Notes: generated by a model not told the origin, from the letters alone. A stretch of 64,000 nt of DNA from Phaseolus vulgaris (GCF_000499845.2 NC_023753.2:930001-994000), one strand, 5' to 3'. Shown: positions 36,943 to 47,833, counted from the stretch's first letter. Made by a program: numbers and translations.

Positions 36943-37545
36943 TCACATACATATATTAGAAAGTGTTCTGTAAGGACACAGTTTAAATACACTTTCTTTT
37001 CGATGGAGCTCCAAAGCAGACAACACCTCGGATGTCGTGGTTGATCCTAAAGATGTTTTCTCAACGGACCTGAGATTAGAACATAAAGTATTGTAACTAA
37101 TTATATTGGTAGGATCCGCACGACCAAGACCAAAATTCGGTACTCGGTCCAAGTCGATCTACACAACCAAAACCATTACACCTAAATAGGGTTAATAAGA
37201 CTAATCAACGATCAAGTACTAAATCCAGCCCAATAACAAAGGGTCCATGATAATCATATAAATAGACACAAATTCCAAGAATCAAGTACGTCATCATACA
37301 ATGTTAATAACGTCGAGTGTCGAATACCGAATACTCACTTGAACGTCGGAGTCAGAGTTCCTTTTGCAGGTACCATCTGAACTTGGAGATCACGAAGACG
37401 AGAGTTGGAGTAACGAAGAAAGAGCGAGGAGTTTGTTTTGTGAGGAAGGAAGGAAGTGCACACCGACCGACCGAGGAGTAGCTCGAATCATTCTCTTGGT
37501 TCCAACCCATTCGAAAAAACTAATCTATATTTCATCAGTCAACTT
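36943..37545 (+). mobile_element. Probable solo LTR inserted in the unit C upstream region
   Basis: About 600 bp of distinctly less AT-rich DNA. It carries CGAATACTCACTTGAACGTC, TTTTGCAGGTACCATCTGAA, GATCACGAAGACGAG and GCACACCGACCGACCG, words also found at 55860-56000, and ends AACTAATCTATATTTCATCA. It breaks the homology between upstream regions of units B and C: B positions 32740-33290 versus C 36760-37575. No primer site or gag-pol is seen, hence a solo LTR. Ends are approximate. Confidence 0.55.
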
Positions 37546-37886
37546 TTTACAGTTTATGATTTCTTTAAGTGCATGACTCAAATGGTTTATGTGACAACAT
37601 GCCACTATGCTATAAGCAGGAACACTCTTATTTATTTATTTTGATCAATGACCATGTAGCCTTGCCCCTGAAGATACATAACAGTAATCCTCTTAAAACA
37701 ACCTTTGAAGGACTTTTGTAGTTTTGAAAATTTTTGATTGAATGCTGATGCACAATGTTTTTACTTTCTAAAAGTAGCCATGCAATCCATGACGTCAAAA
37801 ACATTATCTGCAAGAACTTTCTTTCAAATTTCCATGCCACTGTCAGTGCGTTGATATCAATCACAACGTGGTTGATGATCCAAGGT

Positions 37887-37939
37887 TGAGTCATCCCACC
37901 AAAAAGAAAATCTTCAAATTTTCACCATCCCTTTAAATA
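37887..37939 (+). promoter_or_regulatory. Core promoter of GEM-like gene C
   Basis: TGAGTCA at 37887-37893 within GATCCAAGGTTGAGTCATCC, and TATA box TTTAAATA at 37932-37939, 45 bp apart. Confidence 0.7.
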
Positions 37940-38074
37940 TCTCTCTGCAATACAAACAAAGCATCAAACCCAACTGAGCCTAATTTCTATAGCAACCAAG
38001 AACTTCAGTTTTTTCAGACCATTTTTCTTCACCTTCTGCTGCTGATTCTTTCAATTCAATAGAAACCATAAAAA

Positions 38075-39017
38075 ATGCAGACTTCACTTCTCCATCAGCT
38101 AGTTGTTGGAACTCCAGTAACACATGGTCAGCTTCAAAAGTCTGTTAAAAGATTACCTGGTCCTGCAACTCAATGTCAATATTCACCTACAACATCAAAG
38201 CAAAGTAAGTTTTTCTTTTTCTACACACACACAAAATATCCACCTTTGTTCAAATGTGTATGAATATCTCAAATTGTTAACATGGTGATTGGATCTAATT
38301 CTATTTATTACTGAAATTGCAGTGAGACTGAGAACAAATATATCTGAAACTGTCAAGAGAAAGTTAAGCTTAGGGGCTAGCATTCTTCGAGTTGGTGGAG
38401 TAGAAAAAGTGTTCAAGAAATTTTTTAGCATGGAAGAAGGAGAAAGGCTATTGAAAGTTTCTCAGTGTTATTTGTCCACCACATCTGGTCCTCTAGCTGG
38501 TTTCCTATTCATCTCCACCTACAAGGTTGCCTTTTGCAGTGAGAAATCAATGAAAGTCTTCACTCAGAATGGTCACATGTTGAGGATCCGTTATAAGGTC
38601 AGTTTAAACCCTAAACCCTATATACATATTTCACATTTGGATAAATTGAATTGAACTTCTCTTATAAGGTCTTATGCACCTCAAGTTTTTTAAGAGTTCT
38701 CTCATCCAAGGTTTTGAAATTGGTAACTGCATGAAAGATGAATTTAGAAGACAAGTTTTTTTCATTCTACTTCAAATTTTCTTGTCCTGGAAGTGTCCAA
38801 GAATTGTTCAAGTTTTCTGAAAGGTGTATATGTTCATGTACAGGTTGTTATTCCATTGAAGAAAATCAAATCCATGAACCAAACTGAAGATACTCAGAAG
38901 CCAAGACAGAAGTACATTGAGATTGTAACAGAAGACAACTTTGAATTCTGGTTGATGGGTGTCTTAAAGTATCAGAAAACTTTCCAATATCTTCAGGAGG
39001 CACTTTCTCAGGCTTAA
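38075..39017 (+). CDS. GEM-like GRAM-domain protein, unit C
   Basis: Three exons, 38075-38204, 38323-38597 and 38844-39017, GT-AG, giving 192 residues. N-terminus MQTSLLHQLVVGTPVTHG is close to unit B but four codons shorter. GRAM region: KLSLGASILRVGGVEKVFKK, GERLLKVSQCYLSTTSGP, LFISTYKVAFCSEKSMKV, PLKKIKSMNQ and KYIEIVTEDNFEFWLMGV. One visible change is STYKVAF where B and D have STDKVAF. Otherwise intact and presumably functional. Family and function as for unit B. The promoter core matches B, but the more distal upstream region is interrupted by a solo LTR, which could change its expression. Confidence 0.94.
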
Positions 39018-39363
39018 CAGGCTAGCAAAATCCACAATTGGAACTCAAAGATTCATTTTGTCTGGACTAACTCAAAGAAACAAACCAAAATTTGGCATTT
39101 GTCTCATTGAAGATGTTGAGTTTTATCTCTAATTAAAGAGATTTCACTTCATTGTAAATATCACTCCTTCTTGATGCCACATTTGACCTGCAATCATAGT
39201 GAATGGATGTGGTTCATCTCAGTTGAGTTGTAGACTAGACTACCATCATATCACATAGGTTCCACCATTTGGAGCATCATTAAAGAAAACAACACATTTT
39301 GATTTAGTTTTAACTTAAGTTGATTCTCGTTGTTTGTATGTTGTTTGTATATACATGTGAAAT

Positions 39364-39578
39364 TGTTAAGAAATGAACTTTAATTCTAACTCAACCTTAT
39401 AAAATCGGTCTAAGAACAACAAATTCTCGCTAAAATAGATTCTGAATGACTCTGATACCATGTTAAGAAGTTAACTTTAAGTCTAACTCAACCTTACAAA
39501 ACCGGCAGCTTATAAGGTAAAGTTTGCACTATGTACTATAAAATGTTTTAATCTCTAATCGACGTGTGATCTCCAACA
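39364..39578 (-). mobile_element. TRIM-like element, minus orientation
   Basis: Reading the minus strand, an LTR runs from TGTTGGAGATCACACGTCGA (39578) to TTAACTTCTTAACA (39461), followed by TGGTATCAGAGTCA (primer site). A second, truncated LTR ends TTCATTTCTTAACA at 39364. Ends are TG...CA. Confidence 0.75.
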
Positions 39579-39738
39579 CAAATATGGTTACTCCTAAAAC
39601 CATGTCATATCCTTACTGGTTCTGGTTAAACAAATTTACAAAATTTTGAAGACAAAATAACTTAAATGAACAGATTTTGAAAAGAAAGTTTATAGATAAG
39701 TTGAAACCACAGCAATAAAATAAAACAAGTCCGGCATA

Positions 39739-39885
39739 ACTTTATTTTCATCCAACTTTCTTTGTAATTTGTAAAGAAATCATAAATCATTCTTAAAAGC
39801 ATATGAAAAAGTAGTATTCAAATATTATACATAACTTTATTTTCATCCAACTTTCTTTGTAACTTTTAAAGAAACCATTCATGCA
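39739..39885. repeat. Direct duplication, period about 96 bp
   Basis: ACTTTATTTTCATCCAACTT and the next 30 bases (39739-39790) recur at 39835-39885 with a few differences. Non-coding. Confidence 0.55.
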
Positions 39886-40754
39886 TGCACTAAATTTTAT
39901 TTTATTTTTTAATCGTAATTGTGTTTTCATTCATGACTTCTAACTTTTGAAGTTGAGTATTATTTTTGGTTAGAAGTCATCACTCATAAGATGACTACTG
40001 TAACAAAAATCAGAAATAATGTAGGGAAGAAAAACTTCTATTAACAACATTTAAAACTCTTGAATGCAAGCACAATTTCTTCAAACGTTGTAAGAGAAAT
40101 TCGACAAAAGCAAATTGTTTTAAACAGAATTTATTCATAATTTTTTTTATACTTATTTTGTTAATTTTTATATGAAATTTCACTCTATTTTTAATTTTCC
40201 CTGGATATATACTTGATATGTTTTAGAAATCATTTAAAAATAAAATAAAATTGATACTTCATTTGGGTACATACGTCTATTTTTTATGGTACATATCAAA
40301 ACTTCTAAGCAAGTTAAACAAATAAAATTTTCAAATAGTGGAGAAGATTTTGTTCAATTTAATTTCTTACATGTTGGTTGTATCTTATCTTTTAATTTTG
40401 GTAGTTTTGGTAACCTTGATTCTTGTAAAGAAGGATTTGTTATACCCTAGTCAACACAAGCCCTTTTGACAACTTTTCACAAACAATGACTTTGTTAATT
40501 TTATCTTGTCATGCTTAATTTTGTTCATTTTTTTAAAATTTTATCATGATGTTTTTTGTAAGATAAAATATGTCCATTTTGTGTATTGATGTATCCTAAA
40601 ATTATAAGATAAAATCAAGAATGGAGTACCTTAATTAAGATAACTCAAATTAAGGAGGTAAGTTATTTGTCTAGAATTAATTGAAATGGAAGTAAATGTT
40701 AAATATATTTTATTAAGAAATTCAATTAAGTCTAACTCAATCTATGTGATCTCC

Positions 40755-41030
40755 TATTTTAGTAAGAAATGAACTTTAAGTCTAACTCAATCTTATGGAA
40801 TCTCCAACACATCTTCGTGTGTGGGATAACATATTATGCATTGTTTGATAACGATCAATAGTGGGTGACCTAATAAGTTCAACAAACTCTTGCTAAGAAA
40901 GGCTCGAAAATGACTCTCATACTATTTTAAGAAGTGGACTTTAAATCTAATTTAACCTCATGAAATCGACTTATGAGGTAAGGTTTTCACTCACTCTAAA
41001 CTCTAGTCGATGTGGGGTCTCCAACCTATT
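40755..41030 (-). mobile_element. TRIM-like element, minus orientation, decayed
   Basis: Minus-strand LTR from about 41028 (GGTTGGAGACCCCACATCGAC) to about 40925, followed by a degraded primer site (AGTATGAGAGTCATTTTCGA). A partial second LTR is at about 40755-40815 (TGTTGGAGATTCCATAAG ... AGTTCATTTCTTACTA). A further fragment lies just before it (40708-40750). Confidence 0.65.
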
Positions 41031-41329
41031 TTATTTTCTCTTTGATAATAAATCTGAAATACCATGTATAAAATGAAAATAATCTATGCATACATATGAT
41101 TTTTCCTTACCTTAGAATATGATTTTTCCTTACCTTAGAAGGAAAAAATGTGATCCAAGAGATAGAAATTATATCACACTCATAAGGCCATATGTAACAA
41201 GTGGATCAAATCAAAGCATGCAGTGGATTGTTCTATAAATTGTTACTGAAAAGGGTCTGTCAGGTACAAAAGTTATTTTTGTGGGCACATGATAAGGGTC
41301 TTACAGTATCAATGATAAGATCTTACACT

Positions 41330-41906
41330 GTCAATGATAACTTCTTATTCATGTAAACCATTACTTTGCAACCACTTCACAACTTGAAGCACATATAATG
41401 GTCTTCTTTCTATCAATCACACACCACTTGACAACATGCACAACTTTACACACACAATGAACTGTCACATATCAGAAGCACAAGAATTTAAACAAGATTC
41501 TGGTTTAGTAATTTGAATCTTTGCCCTCAAATTTCAGGGCCACAACACAACATTAGTACCTCTTATAAGGTAACAAAAAATGATGTTCTTCTCCCTTTCA
41601 AGATACAAAATAGTAAGTCATGACAGAAGGAAGTTCCAGAGTGAGCTTTCCAAGTGGGACATCTGGTGATGTGGGAATGATTTGGCCATTTCCTTTTCCA
41701 CAAAACATTGAAGTATGTCTTCTCCTATACTGTTTCTAGCACATGATATCCCTTTCTGACCTTAGATACTCCTCCTTTCCTTCCATATATCTGACCTAAA
41801 TGATTTGTCTATGTCATGTACCACAGCCATGTCTTCTTTTTCTTTAGAATTCAACATGGCACTGACACCTAGCCAACTCACTTTTATGAGATAGTCCCTT
41901 CATCCA
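41330..41906 (+). repeat. Orphan upstream block of a lost GEM-like unit (E)
   Basis: Blocks shared with units A and B: AACTTCTTATTCATGTAAACC (41340) versus 32129; CTTGACAACATGCACAACT (41424) versus 32166; and GATGTGGGAATGATTTGGCC versus 29759. The stretch just before the MITE and the TAATAAAGCA after it resemble A at 30361-30378, which sits 30 bp before the A start codon. No GEM-like exon follows. Confidence 0.55.
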
Positions 41907-41914
41907 CTAATAAA

Positions 41915-42152
41915 TAGGAGTGGCAATGTGGGACAGGTCATGCAGGCCGGCTCGCGACTCGCTACCCGATACTAAAAAACATGAGATGGATTTACTAATC
42001 TAATTTACTGACTCGCTCGGCATAACCCGCAACACGCATGAACTAACAGCGGAACAGACCAATGAAATGAGTCTGCACTCTTTATGCGGAGCGGATCAAA
42101 CCGACTTACATTTTGCGAGCTAAACGCGGATCAACCCACGTTATTACCCCTA
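41915..42152. mobile_element. hAT-type MITE with perfect 8-bp target-site duplication
   Basis: A 238-bp element with imperfect terminal inverted repeats TAGGAGTGGCAATGTGGG (left) and TAGGGGTAATAACGTGGG (right, reverse complement). It is flanked on both sides by CTAATAAA (41907-41914 and 42153-42160). An 8-bp duplication and TIRs starting TAGGGGTGGCAA-like are hAT hallmarks. It is GC-richer than its surroundings and has no transposase. The perfect duplication suggests a fairly recent insertion. Confidence 0.85.
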
Positions 42153-43390
42153 CTAATAAAGCACAGTAACCTCTTTCATTAGTGCATAGTGCTTATGCAT
42201 TTTATTAGTTAAACTTTACTCATTTGAAAATGATTTTTCCCCCTCTCTCTTTACTCATGCATATATGATATGACTTGAAAAGTTAGAAGAACCCATCTGA
42301 TTTTGATAGTTGTGATCTTCATTCCAGGAAAAACCTTGCTGAAATTAATTTTCAACACCATCTCAGACATAAAATATGCACCTTAAATTGATGCTGGTTC
42401 TCACGTTCAAGACTTAAAAAAAAATATTATTGAAGACAGTGTGTGAGGTGCAAAGTTTTCCTCTCTTCACTTTATCTAATAATAGTAAAACTTAGAGAGG
42501 TCTTGCATCAGAAAGGCAAAATTCCAGCTCAGAAAGCTTGAATGACACCTTTACATTTGCATTTTTGAATAAAATAAAGTGGCAATTGACATGTTTTGTC
42601 ATCATGCACGTGGACTGTCTCAACAAACCAAAATGTTTTATTTTCTTCCTCCCATTTTCAAAAGGGTGTCATTTTCTAAAGGCTAAACAGTTGGTAGTTG
42701 TTATTTTTTCCCCAATGATTCAGCAAAAATTTCTCCATGGTTTAATTTTAAACTCTTTAGTTTCTTTTTATGGGTACATGGATTTTGCTCTTATTATCTT
42801 GAAAAATATAAATTGACAATCTGTTCCACTTTACAACCTTTAATTGATGATATAAAAAAATGGTATTTTTGTCATTTCACATAAAATTAGACAAAGAAAT
42901 AAGATTTTATACTCGAACAAAGTTGTCAATGTATCATTTTTCTATTCTCTTTCTCCAATTTTGATACACAAAATTTTCAGCCAGAAATAGTAAACATGAC
43001 AGCATTATAACTGTAAATATATGAAACAAGAACAACAAGTTCTGTCTATAAACCGTAGAAAAATCACAGGTGTACTTTTGAAATACATAGACATAATGCA
43101 AACCAATGGCCAACCTAGATTTGATCAACATCCAAATGTGGTAAAAGCTAAAAGGAAATACTTGAACTATTGTCTCAATATATGCAGTAAAAGGTTTCAA
43201 GTTTTTTATATACATTGAAATTCAACAGAATCAATACAGAGGGATACTTTGAATATCACAGAGTTGCCTTTAATTCTTTAATAAATAAACACATCTTTCT
43301 TTTCATTATCTTTTCTTCTTTCTGGGGGCAACCGAACATGCAAATCTTCAAATTTTGAATTACTTTTTTCATTCTAGTCTTCATGATGAT
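42153..43390. other. Intergenic upstream of GEM-like unit D
   Basis: AT-rich, no coding frame with family similarity. Short open frames here show no domain features. Confidence 0.4.
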
Positions 43391-43397
43391 CCATATC

Positions 43398-43454
43398 TGA
43401 CTCATCCTGCAAAAAGTTAGGAGTCAACTTGTTTCCTTTTGGCCATTATATATA
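43398..43454 (+). promoter_or_regulatory. Core promoter of GEM-like gene D
   Basis: TGACTCA at 43398-43404, within GATCCATATCTGACTCATCC, and TATA box TATATATA at 43447-43454, 49 bp apart. The flanking GATCCA and CATCC are shared with units A-C although the rest of the promoter is diverged. Confidence 0.65.
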
Positions 43455-43568
43455 CCCTTGTAAACTACAAGGATTCATCAACCAAAGTTGTTAAGAGCTC
43501 TTCAATATCATTCACAAGCTACTAATTGCTCAAGAAGAATATTGAACTCCCAAAAGATAACAGCAAAA

Positions 43569-44885
43569 ATGAAGGCCTCATTAGCTAATGGAATTTCTGT
43601 TACCTCAACATACCATGCTGGGAAGTCATCAAAGAGATATTATTTGCCTGATGCTCGTGGAAAGTACATCAAATCCATCACAAAACCAAAGCAGAGTAGA
43701 ACACATCACAAATCTGGATTCTTACAAAGAGTCAGAGATCATGGTACATAATCCTTAAAAGCTTATGTTCAATTTTTATTTTTGGTTAATTGCACAACAT
43801 AGAACAAGCACCGTTTCATGTTTGGCACAGAATTTTAAGACACAGCAAACATTTCTGTCATGTTTTTTGTGATACATAATTTGACATGAAGGGAAAACAA
43901 AACATGGCTCTTACTGATGGCTTAAACTTGTTGTAACAGCAGTGAGGCTTGGACCAAAGATAACAGATACAGTGAAAGGGAAATTGAGTATGGGAGCCAG
44001 AATTCTTCAGGTTGGTGGAGTAGAGAAAGTCTTCATGCAACTGTTTAGTGTTGGAGAAGGAGAGAAGCTATTGAAAGCATCACAATGCTACTTATCTACC
44101 ACATCCGGTCCTATAGCTGGCCTTCTCTTCATATCCACTGATAAAGTTGCATTTTGCAGTGACAGATCCATCAAAGTCTCTTCCCCAAATGGAGAAGATA
44201 CCAGAGTCCATTATAAGGTGACATTCTTAATCAATTTTTCTTTATAGGGTCTATTATATATGTTAATCTATGAAGCTCAGACACTCCTCTTAAATGGCAT
44301 GTCCGTGTCAGACACATGTATTCGGACACGTGTATTGGACACTCGCACGACACGTATCGGTGAAGTGTCCAATTCAAAAAATATTTATTAACACAATTTT
44401 GAAAAGAAAAAAATACATTAATTTTCTAAAATATCAAACTTATTGTATAAATTTTTATTATGATTATAAAAATAAAGAACAAGTCATTTTGAATCGGTCA
44501 AGAACAACATCTTTTTACTAAAAACAAAACTGATACATACTTAGTGTACATAAATCTTTATTGTCAATTTATATAATTTATAATTATATAATATATAGAT
44601 TCGTGTCTATGTATTATACTTATCTATCTCTGTGTCAGTTATATAGATACTAATGCTTTCTAGCTATCTGCTTAATCTTTCTTCATACTTTTGCTGATAT
44701 TGTGATTTCAGGTCTCCATTCCCCTTAAAAAGATAAAGTCTGTGAACAAAAGTCAGAATGTGGAGAAGCCTTCACAGAAGTACATAGAAATAGTTACAGT
44801 GGATGATTTTGATTTCTGGTTCATGGGTTTCTTCCATTATCAGAAAGCTCTCAAATGTCTTCAGCAGGCTGTTCCTCAATCTTAG
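43569..44885 (+). CDS. GEM-like GRAM-domain protein, unit D (divergent)
   Basis: Three exons, 43569-43743, 43943-44217 and 44712-44885, GT-AG, giving 207 residues. The ATG at 43569 (MKASLANGISVTST) is the first in frame after the predicted leader. The N-terminus is unrelated to MQTS of units A-C, with a basic stretch KPKQSRTHHKSG. GRAM region: GKLSMGARILQVGGVEKVFM, GEKLLKASQCYLSTTSGP, LFISTDKVAFCSDRSIKV, PLKKIKSVNK, KYIEIVTVDDFDFWFMGF. The last part (VDDFDFWFMGF) is nearest the Arabidopsis GEM-like 4-8 form I recall, so D looks the more conserved copy and A-C a younger expansion. Intron 2 contains a GTGTC/GACAC-rich repeat near 44280-44370. Confidence 0.94.
44280..44372. repeat. GTGTCCGACACG-type repeat in GEM-like D intron 2
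   Basis: A run of overlapping palindromic words: GTGTCAGACAC, CGGACACGTGT, GGACACTCGCACGACACGT. It is GC-rich in an AT-rich intron and resembles a dispersed plant repeat; class unknown. Confidence 0.4.
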
Positions 44886-45198
44886 AGGAAAATACTGTAT
44901 GAGTAAAATTGTTTGTCCCCTCTGCTTCTTCACCTATTGTGTAGTTGCAAAGGTTCTAAAAAATGTACAAATATTTGACATAATTTTGTTAATGATATAT
45001 TATTATGAAAAAAAACTAGTGGTTTTTTAAATTTTTTGGTTGCATTGTTCAACACACAAAGTTAGTTCCTTGAAGTTTTAAGATCAAACTTCATAAAACT
45101 AAACATTGAGCGTTTTCTGGCAAAATCTGCAAGGATATTCAACAACCAAATGATAGCCGGTCGGTGCTTAACAAGACCCTGTTCAATATGCTATAGAC

Positions 45199-46762
45199 GG
45201 TTGAAATTGTACTTAGAATAACTACAACATAGATATTTTATTTAATTTGATTTTACATTTTTTATAGTTCAGGAAGATCCGATCATAATTTACCAATACC
45301 TAAAATATGGGATATTATGATATGTAGTTACTTTCCAACTCTATGAAATGAGCAAATCAATAAAAACATAAATTAGTCTCCTCAATTATATTTTACATTT
45401 TCTTCTTCTTTTAATTTATTGAGTGTTATTTCAACAAGAAATTAGTATCAAGTGCCTTTATATGAGTTGAGAGATACATACATCATGAGTTCACTATCAA
45501 TTTTTTATGATGAGAAATATGAGTTATGGGCTGCAAGCATGATGGTCATCTTGAAGCATTGGATTTTGAGAGACAATAGAAGAAGATTATGATGTTTTTG
45601 AGTTTCTTGAAAATACAATTGTGGCCCAAATGAAATATCCTAAAGAGAGGAGGACAAAAAAACAAAATTATCATTTTTCTTCTATAACAAAGATTATTTT
45701 TACAAGAATTATGAATTTTAAATTTGTTAAAGAGATATGCTATATTTTAAGAAAGAATATTCTGATTATGAAAGAATCAGAGGGATGTAAGTGCTTAACT
45801 TAGCTAGATAATTCGAGATGTAAAGCATGAAAGAGACAAAAACAATTAAAATCTATGTTGATCGGTTGATGAGTATAGCAAATAAAGTTTAACTTATCAT
45901 GAAGCCCTTTCCTGGTGAAAAAATTGTTCACAAAATTCTGGCAAAAAAAGAGAGTTAAAAATATCAGTTTTGGAGGAGGCAAATGACCAGTCAACTATCA
46001 CCTTAAGAGAATTGGTAAATGTTTTACAAGCTCAAGAGTAAAGAAGAATGATGAGACAATGGGAGATTGTATAGTGTGTTTTTCATATAAAAGCACAAAA
46101 TTCTAAAGGTGGCAAAAACAAGAATAATAATAAATGAAAGAAAAAAGACTCCAACAATTAACAAGGTGAGAACTTTCTTCCTTATCCACATTGCAAAAAG
46201 ACAAATCTTCCAAAAGAAAAATATTGGTGGAGTACAGATGTCAAGTGTAAAAAATGTGATGATTTGGGACATGTAGAGGCAAATCAACAAGTCTAAATTT
46301 GAAGAGGCAAATGTGATTTTGGAGGAGGAAAAAGACGAGCAACTCTTTGTTGCAACATGTTTTTTTTTATAACCAACACTTCTAATAATTCATGGTTAAT
46401 AGACAACAAATGCACAAATCATATGACCAACAACGAAAAGTCTTTTAAAGAGTTTGACAAAACTATCATTTCCAAAATAAAAATTTTAAATAGTGATTTC
46501 ATCTTAGTGAAAGAGGTCAGCAAATATTGAGACAAAGAAAAAATTTGTTAAATTTGTGTTCAAAACAACTTAAACATAAATATTTTACTCAATTTGATTT
46601 TATATTAAGTTATTTAGATTTTTTTTTGTTGTTCAAGATCTTGTCATAATTTACTAATATTTATAATATAGGATATTATGATATGCAATTACTTCCAATT
46701 TTCTCCAATCATATTTTACATCTTCTTCTTTTTCTTTTAATTTATTAAGTATTATTTCAACA
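45199..46762 (+). mobile_element. Internally deleted Ty1/Copia retrotransposon
   Basis: LTR-like ends at 45199-45436 and 46546-46762 align (AACATA(G/A)ATATTTTA, GGATATTATGATATG, TTATT(G/A)AGT(G/A)TTATTTCAACA). TAGTATCAAGTGCC after the first is a decayed tRNA-Met primer site. Between them are broken gag fragments (YELWAASMMVILKALDF-like near 45520, EFLENTIVAQMKYPKE near 45600), a zinc-knuckle piece CKKCDDLGHVEANQ near 46250, and a protease-like WLIDNKCTNHMTN near 46400. Reverse transcriptase and integrase are missing. Many frameshifts and stops; not functional. Confidence 0.75.
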
Positions 46763-47585
46763 ACCTAAACCAAAACTAATCGGATGTATTCATTTAATCA
46801 AACATTATCCAATTAATCTCTTCTATTATGTTACAAATTTAATATGGGGCTAGACATTTCAACAATTAATCTTGACAATTCAACTAATAAAAAAGACAGC
46901 AAGTTTATGGTTAATTACTGAAGAATAATGTATTGGTAAAAATACTTATAAGATAGTTACAAATTTTACCAAAAATAAATTATTAGAAATGTTTGACTAG
47001 AGTTTTTCTTGTAAAAGCTACCAACGTGAAAGTTTTAATTTGGTGTATTAATAGAATTAGCCACTGATTTAGAAGTTTGAAAGTAGAAAAATAAATCTAA
47101 TATTAACCTTGTTAATTCTTTAAAAATATTTGAATTTACCATGAAATATGCTTTACCCGATAATAATAAATTTATTGATTTTTTTTATTATATACATACA
47201 TACAAATATATGTAAGCATTCCATTTTACATGCTTCATTGATTAATTTTATCAAATATTTTCAGTTGTATAAGTCAACTCATTCTTTTTTAGTTTTTAGT
47301 TCTCAACTTGTTAACACCTATTATTATGGTTATTATTATTTAACTTTACAACTAATCATGACTTCCTAAAAAAACTAAATTATGACATAATTGAGTCATA
47401 ACCTGCATTGCAGCATGGAAAAGGCTGAATTTTCTTCTTGACACCTTGTGAAAGCTTTTTTTTCAAATTGTTTAACTTACTAAATTAAATTAAAATAGTA
47501 TTAAATATTTTTCATATAAGATTAGTGTTACACTATTTAATATGATATAATTTTCTTAATTACACTAGATTAAAATATAGTTTCT

Positions 47586-47833
47586 CATTATTTAGAAGTC
47601 GAGATTACAGCACCGCGGGAGTTCAGCGATGGACTGGACCAAGCAGTCAAGGCACTGAGGCCCAGTCAAATCAGGGGTGCACTGCGCAAGCCCAAATATG
47701 ACTTCCTCATTTGGGCCCGTCGCAGTTGACACCGCGTATTTTCGACAACAGGCAACCGACGCTGCCGTGTCTCTGAGACCATCCAGAAGCTTCTTCACCA
47801 CTCGATTGAACTGGTCATTATTTAGAAGTCGAG
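47586..47833 (-). pseudogene. Orphan DUF26 fragment of a cysteine-rich receptor-like kinase
   Basis: The minus strand encodes about 70 residues of a DUF26 (Gnk2/stress-antifungal) domain: DQFNRVVKKLLDGLRDTAAS, KYAVSTATGPNEEVIFGLAQ, then CTPDLTGPQCLDCL, which is the C-x8-C-x2-C motif, and LPRCCN. In intact genes CC is followed by a GKxGGRV region and a second DUF26, a transmembrane segment and a kinase; none is here. The fragment is open to a stop but has no start, signal peptide or neighbouring exons. It is much richer in GC than its flanks. CATTATTTAGAAGTCGAG stands at both ends (47586-47603 and 47816-47833). Confidence 0.8.

Noticed and set aside
36943..37152. Short minus-strand frame in the unit C upstream region
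   Set aside because: Lies in a solo-LTR-like repeat; no start context or family similarity.
42538..42816. 92-codon frame upstream of GEM-like D
   Set aside because: No domain, not similar to any GEM-like exon, and nothing comparable in the other units.
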